Source: Metamycoplasma canadense
Lineage (GTDB): Bacteria > Bacillota_I > Bacilli_A > Mycoplasmatales > Metamycoplasmataceae
Direction: 5' to 3'
Length of the DNA stretch: 64,000 nucleotides
NCBI RefSeq assembly: GCF_000828855.1
Contig: NZ_AP014631.1
Coordinates: 372,001-436,000 of the forward strand
Below, in pieces: positions 31,934 through 43,521 of the stretch. Every line of letters begins with the position of its first letter. Position 1 is the stretch's first letter. The notes beneath the pieces were generated by a model. That model worked only from the letters and a program-made list of their open reading frames with translations. It ran no database searches and was not told where the DNA came from. The translations under genes and the position numbers were made by a program.

Positions 31934-33046
31934 ATGAAAACTAAAATCAAAAGAATTAAAAAAATTTCTGGGATATGAACTTTATTTATAATTCCGACGC
32001 TTACATTATCAGCTATAGCTGGTGCAACATATTTTGTAATTAAGAATTCAAGAAGTATTCAAAAGGAATATTGAAGTGTTGAAAAATTTAATAAAGCAGT
32101 AAATGAAATAAAAATTGAAAATCGTGTAGTTGGCGCAATTATTGCTAAAGATTTATTAACAGATTTTAATGATCAAAAAGAAAAATCACAAAAAAAATTA
32201 GATGAATATTTTAAAAAATATCCAGAAATTAAAGATGAATCAAAAGTCAAAAAAAATAAAAATAAATATAAAAAAATAATTGAAAATAAACCAAAACCAT
32301 TTGATGCTAATCTTTTTTTGAATAATAAAATTAATAATCGTTTAGACTTTGAAAAAACAAAATTCTTAGATTTTAGATATATTGGTTTGGAAGAAGTAAA
32401 AGAGGATAAAAATTCATTAAGAGTTCATTTTGAGATATATTTAAATTATAAATATGCTACTGGTGTTTTTGAAACTAATAAAATAAAATCAACTCCAAAT
32501 TCAAAATATTATTTTAAATCAAGTCAAATAGTTAAATTTTTATCAAATGATTTAAAAACATATCAAGGTTCTGAATTTTTAAAAAGATGATCAGAAATTA
32601 AAAAAGAAGCAGAAGAAATTATTAAAAAGTATGATTTATTAAATAAACAACTCGAAAAAGAAATATTATCTTCAGAACAAAGAATTAGATATATTGAAAA
32701 AATAAATAATAAAAGTAATTCTGAAATACAAGAAATTAATCAATTAAGAGATAAAATAAATAATTTAAAAGAAGAACAAAAGAAGGTATTTACAAATATT
32801 TCTTTTCAAAATGAAATATTTAATTGATTTATCGATGCAATTAATAAAACAGATGCTTTTCCAGATATATATCCAGAAAATAATTTTAAAATTATTCCTG
32901 GAAGCGAAAAAGATAACGATGCATTTGTAACTTGAAATCCAAAAAAAGGACTAAATGAATTAAAAATTGTATATAAATTCGAAAATAAAACTAACAAAAT
33001 AATAAAAAGTGAAAGTCAAATTAAAATATTTACTTTAGAAGTTTAA
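31934..33046 (+). CDS. Membrane-anchored coiled-coil protein
   Basis: This encodes 370 residues. One transmembrane segment near the N-terminus (about residues 15-38, WTLFIIPTLTLSAIAGATYF) lacks a lipobox, so the rest should be extracellular and anchored. A strand-rich domain (about 110-215) is followed by a long coiled coil (about 220-285, with EKINNKSNSEIQEINQLRD) and a small C-terminal domain. The layout is similar to the protein at 25807. It comes before a 64-residue ORF and the cmk operon on the same strand. The family is not recognised. Confidence 0.75.
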
Positions 33047-33059
33047 GTAAAAAATAAAT

Positions 33060-33254
33060 ATGAAAAAAAATATTTTAAAATTAATAAAAAAAGAAATAAA
33101 AGAAAATAAAAAACTAATTAAAATTGTTAAAAAAAACAAATGAAAAATTAATTTAGATAATGAAATAAATTTATTGAAAGATCCTCTTGTTGATTGTAAT
33201 GAACACAAAAAAAATTGTCAAGATTTTTTAAATAGGTTAAATGATTTAAAGTAA
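33060..33254 (+). CDS. Small basic protein (64 aa)
   Basis: Starting 13 bp after the previous stop, this short frame encodes a Lys/Asn/Leu-rich helical peptide ending with two Cys-containing stretches (VDCNEHKKNCQDF). Its ribosome site is weak (AAGT...). It fits neatly between the neighbouring genes and uses one TGA-Trp codon. That supports coding, but the low-complexity N-terminus leaves doubt. Confidence 0.45.
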
Positions 33255-33311
33255 TCTTGATTTATTTTTTAAATTAATATTTTTAATTTTAAGGAGAAAA
33301 GAAACTAAATT

Positions 33312-33980
33312 ATGAAAAAGAAAATTAATATAGCTATTGATGGACCCTCAGGAGTAGGAAAAACTGTTATGTCAAAAATGTTAGCGAAAAAGCTTGGGTA
33401 TAATTTTATAAGTAGCGGTAATTTATATCGAGCCGTTGCTTATAATGCTCTTCAAAATAATATTGATTTAAAAGATGAACAAGCAATTAATAATTCATGA
33501 AATTTTAATGATTTATATATAACTTCCGATGAAAAAGTATTTTTAAGAAATGAAGATATTTCATTAAAAATAAGAGAAAGTTATGTTTCCTTAGCTGCTT
33601 CAAATATTGCAAAGTTTCAATCTCTAAGATTAAAAATAAATCAATTTATACAACAATTCGGAAGTTTAAATAAAGGTATAATCGTTGATGGGCGTGATGC
33701 AACTTATCGTATTTTACCAGATGCAGAAGTTAAATTTTTTTTATGAGCAACACCCGAAATTAGGGCAAAAAGAAGACAAAAACAAAATATTGATTTAGGT
33801 ATTCAATGCGATTATGAAAAAATATTAGAAGACATTAAAATACGTGATTTCAATGATACAAATAGAGCTATTGATCCTTTGATGGTAACTGAAGGTAGTA
33901 TAAAAATTGATTCAACAGATATGAGTGTTGAAGAGAATTTTAAAGTTATGTTAGATGAAGTAATGAAAAGGTTAGGATAA
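33312..33980 (+). CDS. cmk: Cytidylate kinase
   Basis: This encodes 222 residues. It phosphorylates CMP and dCMP to the diphosphates. Walker A GPSGVGKT is at residues 11-18. The substrate-binding [10 protein letters not shown]-like segment ([12 protein letters not shown]), [20 protein letters not shown] and the ARXXRR-like lid (AKRRQKQ) are all present. AAGGAGAAAAG precedes ATG. der starts 2 nt after the stop. The cmk-der pair is a conserved operon in Firmicutes and mollicutes. Confidence 0.95.
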
Positions 33981-33982
33981 TT

Positions 33983-35302
33983 ATGAAAAATACAATTGCA
34001 TTAATTGGAAAACCTAATGTTGGAAAATCAACTTTATTTAATAAAATAATCGATAAAAGAAAGTCAATTGTTTATGATACTCCTGGAGTAACTAGAGATA
34101 GAATTTATGATGTTGCTAATTGATCGGGATATAATTTTAATATAATTGATACTGGCGGAATTACACAAGAAAATGGTAATTTTAAGGAAGATATTAAAAA
34201 GCAAGCTGAAATTGCTATTAATGAAGCACAAATTATTATTTTTATTGTTGATGGTCGTCAACCATTAACAACAGAAGATTTTTTTGTTGCTAGCATTTTA
34301 AGAAGATCAAATAAAATAGTATTATTAGCATTAAATAAACTAGAATCAAATAATAATTATTTTTTTGATAGTGAAATTTATAAACTTGGTTTTGAAAAAA
34401 TTTTTCCAATAAGTGCAATACATGGTGACGGGATTGGAAATTTATTAGATGAAGTTATAAATAATTTTGTTACAAATAAAGAAAATAATTCTCAAAATTT
34501 TAAATTAACTATCTTAGGTCCAGCTAATGCAGGAAAGTCAACTTTGTTAAATTGTCTATCAAACGAAGAAAGATCAATTGTTTCAAATATCGCCGGAACA
34601 ACAAGAGATTCAGTTTCTTCTTTTGTTACTATAAATAATGAGGAATTTGAAATTATAGATACAGCCGGAATAAAAAGAAAAAGTAAATTAACCGATAGCA
34701 TTGAACACTATGCACTTATGCGAGCTACTGATTCTATTCAAGAAGCAGATTTGTGTTTACTAATGTTAGATGCAACCGAAGAAGTAAGTCACTTTAGCCA
34801 AAATATTATTGGTATTGCTTATGAATTAAAAAAACCATTAATAATTATTGTAAATAAGTGAGATTTAATCGAAAAAGATACAAATACAATGGCTATTTAC
34901 AAGAAAAACTTATCAAAAAAATTAAAATTTGTTGATTGAGCTCCAGTTATTTTTATTTCAGCTAAAAATAAACAAAGAATTAATAAGCTTAAAGAAGAAA
35001 TAATTAATGTTAAAAATAACATTTCAAGGAAAATTAATACTAACCAACTAAATAGCATAATGATGACTGCTCAAATGATTAAACCTGCATCGCCAATTAA
35101 AGGAAAAAGATTATCAATTACATTTTCAAAACAAATAGATGGAAAAATTCCTACATTTTTACTTTTTGTAAATGATGTTAAATGTGCTCATTTTACTTAT
35201 TTAAGGTACATTGAAAATCAAATTAGACAGAACTATAATTTTTCAGGAACTCCTATTAATTTGATTTTAAAAAACAAAAATAAAAAAGAGGAAAATAAAT
35301 AA
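33983..35302 (+). CDS. der: Ribosome biogenesis GTPase Der (EngA)
   Basis: This encodes 439 residues with two tandem GTPase domains, the mark of Der, and a KH-like C-terminal domain. The first P-loop is GKPNVGKS (residues 9-16) with DTPGVTRD. The second is GPANAGKS (about 179-186) with GTTRDSV and [10 protein letters not shown], and NKWD is present as G4 in the second domain. The first-domain G4 reads NKLE rather than NKxD, which may weaken its guanine specificity. Der acts in 50S assembly. It is coupled to gpsA by a TAATG stop/start overlap. Confidence 0.95.
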
Positions 35303-36273
35303 TGAAAAATAAAATTGCTATTTTAGGTAGCGGAGCTATGGGTACAGCTTGTGCATCTATTTTAGAAGAAAACGGACATGATGTAATAATTTATGGTATT
35401 GATCAATATGAATTAAATGATTTAAAAAATGGTTTTAATTCTAAGCACTTTAATAATAAATTAATTACAAATTTTAAGACAACTAATGTATTAAATAAAG
35501 CTATTGAAAATGCTGATTATATTCTTATTGCAATTCCAACACGTTTTATTCCAGAAGTATTTAATAATTTAGTAGATCAAATTAAAAATCCTACTGTTAT
35601 TATTAATGTTGCTAAAGGTTTTTGACCAAATAGTGAAAATTTTATTCACGAAGGTATGAAAAAAATAGCTAAGAAAAATAAAAATATAAAAGAAATAGTT
35701 TCGCTAATAGGTCCTTCTTTTGCTATAGATATAATAAATAAAAATATTACTATTGTTAATGCGGTTTCCGAAAAAATTTTTTATGCCAAAAAAGTTAAAA
35801 AAATTTTTTCTAATAGTTGATTTGGTGTATCTATAAACAATGATGTTATTGGCGCTGAAATTGGTTCCATTTTTAAAAATATTTTAGCAATAGCATCAGG
35901 AATGGCTGAAGGATTAGGGTATTCAACAAATACACAAACCGCAATTTTAACATTCGGCTTAAAAGAAATGAAAAAATACGTACACGCATTAAAAGGTAAT
36001 ATTGAAACAGTTTATGATTTATGTGGAGTAGGTGATTTGATGTTAACGGGTTTATCTAATAAATCAAGAAATTACCAATTTGGAAAAAATTTTTTTAATA
36101 ATAGTAATAATAAAAATACAACTGTTGAAGGGCTTTATGCTTTAAAATATGTTTATTTTCAAAATAAAAATAAATTAAAAATTAATTTACCATTAATTAA
36201 TGCCGTTTATAAAATAGTATATAATAAAGTAAACCCACAAAAAATAATTAATAATTTAATTAAAAAAATTTAA
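35302..36273 (+). CDS. gpsA: Glycerol-3-phosphate dehydrogenase [NAD(P)+]
   Basis: This encodes 323 residues. It interconverts dihydroxyacetone phosphate and sn-glycerol 3-phosphate for phospholipid synthesis. The Rossmann motif GSGAMGTA (residues 9-16) opens the protein. IGPSFAIDI (family GPSFA), the active-site helix with EIGSIFKNILAIASGMAEGLG, and GVGDLMLTGLSNKSRNYQFG are all diagnostic. It overlaps der by one base. Spacing to hup is larger (63 bp), so hup may have its own promoter. Confidence 0.95.
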
Positions 36274-36336
36274 TAATTATTTTTTATTTTATTATAAATA
36301 ATAAGACTATTAAAACAAATTTAGAAAGGAAATATT

Positions 36337-36633
36337 ATGACAAAAAAAGAGCTAATTAAAAAAACATCAGAAGAAACTGGATTTCAACAAGCTATGGTTG
36401 AATCAATTTTTGATGAAATGATAAAAATTTTGATTGAAGAAATAGCTAATGAAAGACAAATTAGCATTTCAGGTTTTGGTGTATTTTCTTCCAAATTTGT
36501 TCCCGCTAAATCTCAACAACATAATATCACTAAAGAAAACATAGAAGTTCCAGCAAAATTAGACCCTAGATTTAAATTTTCCGATGTTTTAAAATCAGAA
36601 GTCGATCGAATTTATAAAAAAAATAAAAAATAA
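36337..36633 (+). CDS. hup: HU-family DNA-binding protein
   Basis: This encodes 98 residues. HU bends and compacts DNA. The N-terminal helices (TKKELIKKTSEETGFQ) and the ISISGFGVFSSKF hinge lead to the arms. The usual GRNP arm tip is absent: the sequence reads FVPAKSQQHNITKENIEVP, with no RNP motif, so its DNA-binding mode may differ. Mollicute HU proteins vary in this arm. AGAAAGGAAATATT precedes ATG, and a strong terminator follows. Confidence 0.88.
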   Translation: MTKKELIKKTSEETGFQQAMVESIFDEMIKILIEEIANERQISISGFGVFSSKFVPAKSQQHNITKENIEVPAKLDPRFKFSDVLKSEVDRIYKKNKK

Positions 36634-36643
36634 TAAGAAATTC

Positions 36644-36683
36644 ACTCCTTAACATTTTTTGATTAATGTTAAGGAGTATTTTT
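36644..36683 (+). terminator. Terminator after hup
   Basis: ACTCCTTAACATT and AATGTTAAGGAGT form a perfect 13-bp stem with an 8-base loop, then ATTTTT. It also separates hup from the leftward recU. Confidence 0.85.
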
Positions 36684-36694
36684 ATTATAAAAAA

Positions 36695-37198
36695 TTAAAA
36701 AGTGATATTTTCAACGATATCTAAAATTCCTGGAAATGATAATTTTAATTTAACTCCCATTTTTTGTGCATCATAAAAATGCATCACTTTTTTCTTATTT
36801 AAAAATTTTAAAAAATCAGCATGCATTACCAGTAAAAAAGTATTATAAACCTTAAAATAAAATATTCAAAAAGCAATACCTTTATTTTTAATAATTAAAT
36901 TTAAATACTCAATTTGGTGTTTTTTTATATTACTCAACGGTAAAACATTATCCTCAGTGCTTTTTGCTTCAAAAGCTATAAATTTACCTTGAAAAACACC
37001 ATAGTAATCAACCGAACTTTTACATTTTATAGTAGCTTCTTGCAAATTAAGTTTTTTATTTTTTAATGAAACCGATTTAAAGCTTACATCAAGATTTTTT
37101 TTATGTATTAAGCAAATATTATTTTTAAAATAAAATTCATTTGTTTGATTTATTATTGTTTCTAAAAGCATTCCTCTATTTTTAAAATTGCCGCTCAT
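36695..37198 (-). CDS. recU: Holliday junction resolvase RecU
   Basis: This encodes 167 residues, close to the family length. RecU cuts four-way DNA junctions during recombination and repair in Gram-positive bacteria. NRGMLLETIINQTNEFY near the start, SSVDYYGVFQGKFIAFEAKST (the Asp and Glu-x-Lys catalytic core), and IKKHQIEYL all match family blocks. A hairpin stands just upstream of its start (37217-37241). It lies downstream of a nuclease and a DUF2779-type gene on the same strand. Confidence 0.88.
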
Positions 37199-37216
37199 AT
37201 AAAAATTAAAACATAA

Positions 37217-37241
37217 AATTAGGGATTATTTTTCCCTAATT
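37217..37241 (-). terminator. Hairpin between UU173-type gene and recU
   Basis: AATTAGGGA and TCCCTAATT form a perfect 9-bp stem with a 7-base loop. On the minus strand TTATGTTTTAATTTTT follows and runs almost to the recU start, only 19 bp away. It may end the upstream transcript partially (attenuator) or recU may be served by read-through. Confidence 0.6.
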
Positions 37242-37253
37242 ATTCTTGTTTTT

Positions 37254-39332
37254 TTATATATTATAGTCCTTAAAATTTTTAAAATATTCTTCTTTATTTT
37301 CCATTAAAAATTTAATTAAATCTGCCGTCATTAGCATTGCCATAACATCGTTGTGACAATATTTTTTTAAATCTATTATTTTTTTATTTCATTCATTATC
37401 TTTTATTAAATTTAATGCTCTTGTAACTGCTATTGATAATGCTGCAGAACCGTTTTTAACAGCAAGTGTCGCATATGGAATTATTTTATGCTTTAAGTAT
37501 TTGTCAATTTTTTTATGGGTAACAAAATATTCAATTTTTTTAATAGATGCAACCCCTTTTATAAAACCAATATTTATAATTCGATCTGAAATTAACTTTT
37601 TTTTGTTATTCGATACACCTTTAAATAAATTATATAAGTCAACTAATTTATCAATTATAAATTTTATTTTATGTGTATATTTTTTATACTGATCTTCTTT
37701 TAAATCTCCCTTTTCAAAATAAATATCAAATTGTTCTTGAATTTCTTTAATTCTAGCTCTTTCATATCCTATATTGTAAATAATATAATATTTAGCTTCT
37801 TCATCATATAGATCATCAATTATTTTTTTATAAGTATTTAAATCAAATTTTAAAGGGTCATAGACATAATCATTTTGTTCATAAATTTCATTATTCTTTG
37901 TTTTTATTATTGATGTTTGAGAAATTACTTGTCTAAATCCAGGTAAATAATCCAACATTGGAGCAGACAAAGTTACACCTTCAAAATCAAATCAAATAAT
38001 TTTTGAATTATTATCTAAAATAACTTGATATTCAAAACAATTCTCAATTTCAGGATTTATAGAAATTAAATTATTATCATAAAATTTTTTGACTTGTTTT
38101 TGCTTTAAGATGTCTATTTGACAATCAAAATTTGATATTGTTTCTAATACTTTTTTAGATGAAAATGAATAATTAGGATATTTTATCGGCATTATTTCTT
38201 TTATGTCAAATTTGCTGCATATTTCATTAAAAGAATCTTCGTTATTTAAATTTATGTCGATTTTAATATTATCTTTATTCTTAATTATTTTTATAAATTC
38301 ATTAAACGAACAAGAATACTTATTATCGCTATTAATTTTTACATCCGGTAATTTTTTTTCATTAAAATCAATTTTAGTATTAGTTAAATCACTGAGAACA
38401 TGATCAATAATTTTTATATTATCTTTTTTTGTCTTGTTTGATGAATAATTGAAATTTGGATCCATTGTATAAATAGATTCAACTTCTTTTTCTGATAATC
38501 TTTTTATTTTTTCCTCATCAATAGATGGTTTACTATTTTTGTATGAACAATAAGGAGTAAGATTAAATTTTAAAATTCCTTTTTTTATGTTTTTGTTTTT
38601 TTGATACGCAGGTTTTAAAATATAAATTTCTTCTAAGTTATTTATATAGTTTTTCGTAATATGATAATCAAAATATGACTTTAAAATATTTTTAACTTCA
38701 GTTTTGTTTGAATAAATTAAATTTCCAAAACATTTATTTTTTATATCCGCAAACAATAAATTACAGCAACAATTTTCTCATTCAAAAACAGGATTAATAA
38801 TTAATAAAAAACCATCTTCAATCGCTTTTTTGGTTTCTTTTAATCGTTGTTCTGTATTTTGTTTAATTGATATAATTTTTATTTTATTGATATCAATAGA
38901 TTTTTCATTTTTATAAAAGTCATAAATTCATTTTACTGCTTGGTTAAAAACTTGATCAGAACCAGAGGCGATAAGTTCAAATTCGACAAATAAATCCTTT
39001 AGAAATTCAATATTATCTTCTTCTTGTTGTTCATCATTATCATTATTGCTCAGTACATTATTTTGAAGAATTCAATCAACTTTTTCATAAATGGTTAATT
39101 GATTATATTTTTCTTTTTCTTTGTCATCTAATATTTTTTTAGCATTATTTGCTTTAAAAATTAAGTTATTTATTTCCTCATTATAAAAATTTATTTGATC
39201 AAAAATATCATCTTTCTTTTTATTTTTTAGTTTAAAAACTAAATCTTCTACTTTATTAAAAATAAATCATGGGTGAGATTGGTTAGCTTTTAAAAAATCT
39301 TTAAATGTAAAATATTTTTTGTCTTTATTCAT
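37254..39332 (-). CDS. DUF2779/UU173-type protein, probable DEDD-like nuclease fold
   Basis: This encodes 692 residues, one frame through many TGA-Trp codons. The C-terminal third carries WFDFEG at about residues 448-453, followed by PMLDYLPGFRQVISQ, and near the end YCHNDVMAM (about residues 658-666). These fit the Asp-x-Glu and YCxxD motifs of DUF2779, whose fold is thought to be RNase H/DEDD-like. The N-terminal half is helical and contains a Cys cluster (NCCCNLLF). Its start overlaps the stop of the upstream nuclease gene by 8 nt (ATGAATAA), so translation is coupled. The name UU173 family is from memory of Ureaplasma annotations. Function is unknown; a DNA or RNA processing partner of the nuclease is inferred. 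Confidence 0.75.
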
Positions 39333-40173
39333 ATTCTGGTATGGCTTTTCCAATTTCAACTCATTCTAAATAAAGATTTTTTCAATCCTCAAAATTTGAG
39401 CACGATAAATATTTTATTAAATCTTGATCAAGCGTATCGTTTCAAATGGGGCTAATTCCTGAAATTGTATATTTCTTATACCACTCTTCGCAAGTTTTCA
39501 TATCATCCATTACTTGTTGCTCATTAACATTGAAAAATCAATTTTTTATCACTCTTTTATTAATATCAACATTGTCTAAATTATAATAATCAGATTCTTC
39601 CAAAAAACATGCAACTATTGTAAATTTTTTTACTCCCATTAAATAAGAATAAAGTTGTGCCTGTTTAATATAAGCAGGGTTTATTAAACCTTCGTTTCAT
39701 GATTCTAATTTTTTAATACCGGCTGTTTTTATTTCAATAATTATTTTTTGATCTTCTAAATATCCATCAGGCAAACCTCCAAATAAAGTATTATCCTTAA
39801 AAAAATCGTAGTTATATTGATGTGCTTCAAATCTTTTAATATTAAAATTAAATTTTTTCTCAATTTTATCAATAATTTTTGGTTCTAATACTACTCCAGC
39901 GTTAACATATTTTTTATCTAAAACTGGTAAAGCAAAATTAGCAAGTCTTGCAAAAGCAGCAAATTCACTATTAAAAGGTGTTAATTTTAAAATATCGCCT
40001 AATGCAGAACCAGTTATTTTTCTAAATCCACCGATGCTGCCTGGTTTTAATAAAAGTAGTTTTTTATGATATTCTTCTGTTAGTCTTACAACTTTATTTT
40101 GGAAATCAATATTATATTGATTTCCGTTGTAATGTTTTCTTGTTGGAATTTTAATATTTTTAATTTCTTCCAT
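39325..40173 (-). CDS. YqaJ-like PD-(D/E)XK nuclease
   Basis: This encodes 282 residues. FRKITGSALGDILKLTPFNS near residues 50-70 resembles the GGSDIGxIxGxxPF block of YqaJ/lambda-exonuclease-type nucleases. The core acidic residues appear as PDGY (Asp136) and IEIKTAG (Glu147 and Lys149), a standard PD-(D/E)XK arrangement. Such enzymes degrade or resect double-stranded DNA ends. It is the first gene of a leftward set with the DUF2779-type gene and recU. It is divergent from the lipoprotein at 40348. Whether it is of phage origin or a mollicute core nuclease cannot be decided here. Confidence 0.78.
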
Positions 40174-40303
40174 ATTTAAAGTACCTCTTATAAGAAAATT
40201 ATAAATATAATTTAACTTTTTTATTATGAATAAATATATTAATTAAAAATTAAATATTATTTATTTTTTTGCAAAAATAATAAAAATATAGTAAAGAAAA
40301 ATT

Positions 40304-40312
40304 TGTTATAAT
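40304..40312 (+). promoter_or_regulatory. Extended -10 promoter for lipoprotein/opp genes
   Basis: TGTTATAAT is an extended -10 element (TG one base before TATAAT) 36 bp upstream of the ATG at 40348. No strong -35 is seen. Confidence 0.45.
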
Positions 40313-40347
40313 TTTATATAATTCAAATATTAAATAAAGGTATAATC

Positions 40348-41292
40348 ATGAGAAAAAATATTAAAATCGTTTTAACATTATCACCACTATTGACATTTTT
40401 TTCTTTTCCTTTAATTGCAGCTTCATGTGCAAATAAAAATAAAGAAAGTAATTCAGAAAAAATAAGTTTAATTAAAAATAAAATTTCTGATTTAACCATG
40501 ATAGTTCAATACGAAGAAGATGAAAATGAAAAAAATAACGCTCAAAATTTATTAAATGAAATTAATAATATAAAAAAAGATGAAAGCGATATACAAAAAC
40601 TAAATGATTTAATAACAAAAATTGAAAATTCTATTAGTTCATTTAATAATAGAAATACCGAAGAGAAATCGGGTCTTGTAGTTAAAAAAATAGTTAAAAA
40701 TCAAGGCAATGTTAAAGCCAGTGAAGTTGTTAATGAATTAAAAAATGCTAATTCATGAGAAAAAGCTAAAGAAATTTTTAAAAAATACTCAATTTCAGTT
40801 GAAGAAAATGATTTAGCCGAAAATGAAAAATTAAGTATAGCATCTTCAACACATGCTCATGACAAGAGTGGACAAATACATCTAGATATTAAATTTCAAC
40901 TATTAAATAAAACTGAGAGATTTGAATTAAATGGTTTTAAAAAAGTTGAATTATCAGAAATTATTTTAGATTGAAAATTTGGTACTTCATTAATTAAAAA
41001 ATTAAATAATAATGAAAAATCTAATTTATTAAGCTTATTAAAAAACGAACAGGAAAAAGAATTTAATTCTTTACTTAAAAAGCTTAAAGAATATATAGAA
41101 ATTAGTAAAATAAATTCTAATGATCATGACACTAATTTTAAAATTGAATTCGAAAATAAACAAAAAACAATAATTGAAAAAAATAAAATGAAATTATTAA
41201 TGAGTTTTTATAGTAATAATGATCATAAAAATATTATTTTAGAAAAGCAATTGATAATTGAATTAGAAAACAACACTCAAGAACATGATTAA
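40348..41292 (+). CDS. Lipoprotein preceding Opp permeases
   Basis: This encodes 314 residues with a lipobox at residues 24-27 (AASC), so it should be lipid-anchored outside. Residues 28-110 are helical and charged. The rest mixes helices with a few strands. It is 22 bp upstream of an OppB-like permease, the place usually held by the substrate-binding protein OppA. However, it is far shorter than OppA proteins (typically 500-1,000 residues) and shows none of their motifs, so a binding role is only suggested by position. Confidence 0.75.
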
Positions 41293-41314
41293 TAAAAAAT
41301 AGGAGGCTTAATTT

Positions 41315-42268
41315 ATGCTTAATAATAAATTAAAATTATTAAGAAATATTGTCTTTTATTTTTTTGTTTTTTTTATTGCGTTAATTATTATATTTTTTGC
41401 AATTAATATTTTAATCGAACCACAAATTAAAAAAAACCTAGCGGTTTATTCAAAAATTTCTTCAAATTATGGGAATAGGCTAAAACATTTTTTCAATAAT
41501 TTTTTTACTTTTAAAAGTGGTATCATATATTCTTTTGAATTATCAAATGCACAAAATAATATATTTCTATTGTATATAAACCAATTTAAATGAACTTTTT
41601 TACTAAGTTTTTTAATTTTTATATTTAGTTTTATTCTCGGAAATATTTTAGGAATTACTTCAGCTTATAAAATAAATAAAAGTTTCGATGTCTTAATTTC
41701 AATATTTATTTCCTTTTTAGGAGCACTACCACTTTTAATAATTGCACTACTAGCTTTAACTAATTCTTCAATATTTGGTTACCCTTCACAATTTCTAAAT
41801 AATAAATTTACATTTGTATCTATTTTAGTTCCAATATTAATTTCTTCATTTCCTACTGTTGCTATATTTTTCTCAAAATCACGTAAAAGAACACTTGAAA
41901 TTTTAAAATCTGATTATTATCTTTTTGGAAAAACAATTGGTCTAAATAAAAAACAATTATTAAGAAAAATTGTTTTTAAGCAATTATTTATTAGTGAGCT
42001 AAATTTGTTCTTTTTAATTTATGTTTTATTATTTACTGTAACAATATTAATAGAAAGAATTTTTTCAATTCCAGGTCAGAGTTTGTTAATTTCCTTTGCT
42101 TTTCAAAAAGGTGAGTTAGATATTATAATGTTTTACTTTACTTTTAATTTTGTTTTACTTTCAATTTTGTTGATAATAAATAAACTATTAATTCAAAAGT
42201 TAAATCCTATTTTAATAAAGAAAAGTTTTATTAAAATAAAGAATAAAAAAAGAGGTTTATATGAATAA
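41315..42268 (+). CDS. oppB: OppB-like ABC transporter permease
   Basis: This encodes 317 residues. About six hydrophobic helices; the first is followed by an extracytoplasmic loop. The cytoplasmic coupling loop LFGKTIGLNKKQLLRKIVFKQ matches the EAA-type motif of binding-protein-dependent permeases, and SIPGQSLL near the last helices matches OppB/DppB proteins. AGGAGG precedes ATG. The following oppC-like gene starts 8 nt before this stop (overlap 42261-42268). Peptide import is the usual role of the family, but no OppD or OppF ATPase is encoded nearby, so its energising subunits must be elsewhere. Confidence 0.85.
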
Positions 42269-43433
42269 CCTTTTCAGATTTTCAAAAAGAAAAATAAATA
42301 ATCAAATTGGATATACTATTCATACAAATTCAACTAAACAATATTGAAAAAGATTTTTTGGTAATAAATTAAATTTAAGTTGATTTATTTTATTTATAAT
42401 CCTTATTTTATCTTTATTAGTTGCAACTTTTTTTATTAAGAACTCACCTTCAAAATCAATAGATCATACTACTAATTTAGTAAATAATTTGCCATCTTAT
42501 TTTAATCAAACAATTACTAGAAATTTTAATCGTGGTAAAGAACTAGAATTTATTAGAAACATAGCTAACATTGAATATGCTGATGCTTTAAAAAATCATC
42601 GTCAACTTGTTTTTTGGATTGATTTTGATTCGTCTAAAGAAATAGGTGGAGATCAAACGGTTTATACAGACATTGTAACATTAATTTATAACCCTTATAA
42701 TTTAATAAAAGCAGTGAATATTTTAAATAAAAACACAAATAATACTATAAATATTCCAAACGGTCTATATTTAGGAACAAATAACCAAGGAATCGATATT
42801 TATTCAAGATCAATTACAACAATTTGAATAACTATTTCTTTAATTTTATTAGCTATATTTATAAATATTTTTATTGCATTTAATATAGCCTTAGTAGTAA
42901 ATATTTATGAAAATAATTGGTTTATTAATTTTATTGACAAAATAATAAATTCAATAAGTGTAATACCTGAGATAATTTGAATATTTTTATTATCAATATT
43001 TATAGGAACAACTTGATATGCAATGCTTATATTATTATCCTTGATTTGTTGATTTTCGTATTATAAGTTTGCAAAAGATGAAATAAAATTAATATTAAAT
43101 AAAGAATTTATAATTGCCGCTAAAGCAAGTGGCTTATCAAAATGAAAAATAGCATATAGTCATATTTTTAGATATATTTTTGCTAATTTTATGATTATGT
43201 TAGTTGAAAGATTTTCGATTAATATTTTAATAGTATCATCGTTAGCATTTTTAGATTTTATAAACGATTCAAATAATTTAAATATTGGCTCAGTTCTAAA
43301 AGAAGCAATTGGCTTAGTTTCTGAAAATCCATCATATTTAATTTTTATTTCAATTTTTCTTATTTTATTTAGTTTAAATTTAAAGCTTTTATCTTCTGGA
43401 TTATCAAATTCTTTAAATCCTAAATTTAACTAA
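42261..43433 (+). CDS. oppC: OppC-like ABC transporter permease
   Basis: This encodes 390 residues. An N-terminal membrane helix, a large extracytoplasmic domain (about residues 60-185) and five more helices fit OppC. The coupling motif AAKASGLSKWKIAYSHIF is clear. It overlaps oppB by 8 nt and would form a heterodimeric channel with it. The operon ends here at a strong terminator rather than continuing into ATPase genes as in the usual oppABCDF order. Confidence 0.85.
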
Positions 43434-43465
43434 AATTTAAACATTTTTTTAAATATAAATAATAA

Positions 43466-43503
43466 AAAATTAGACACATTTTTTGTTTGTGTCTAATTTT
43501 ATT
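43466..43503. terminator. Bidirectional terminator
   Basis: AAAATTAGACACA (43466-43478) and TGTGTCTAATTTT (43488-43500) form a 13-bp stem between the converging oppC and rpsR genes. Confidence 0.85.
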
Positions 43504-43521
43504 TTAAATAAATTAATAAAA

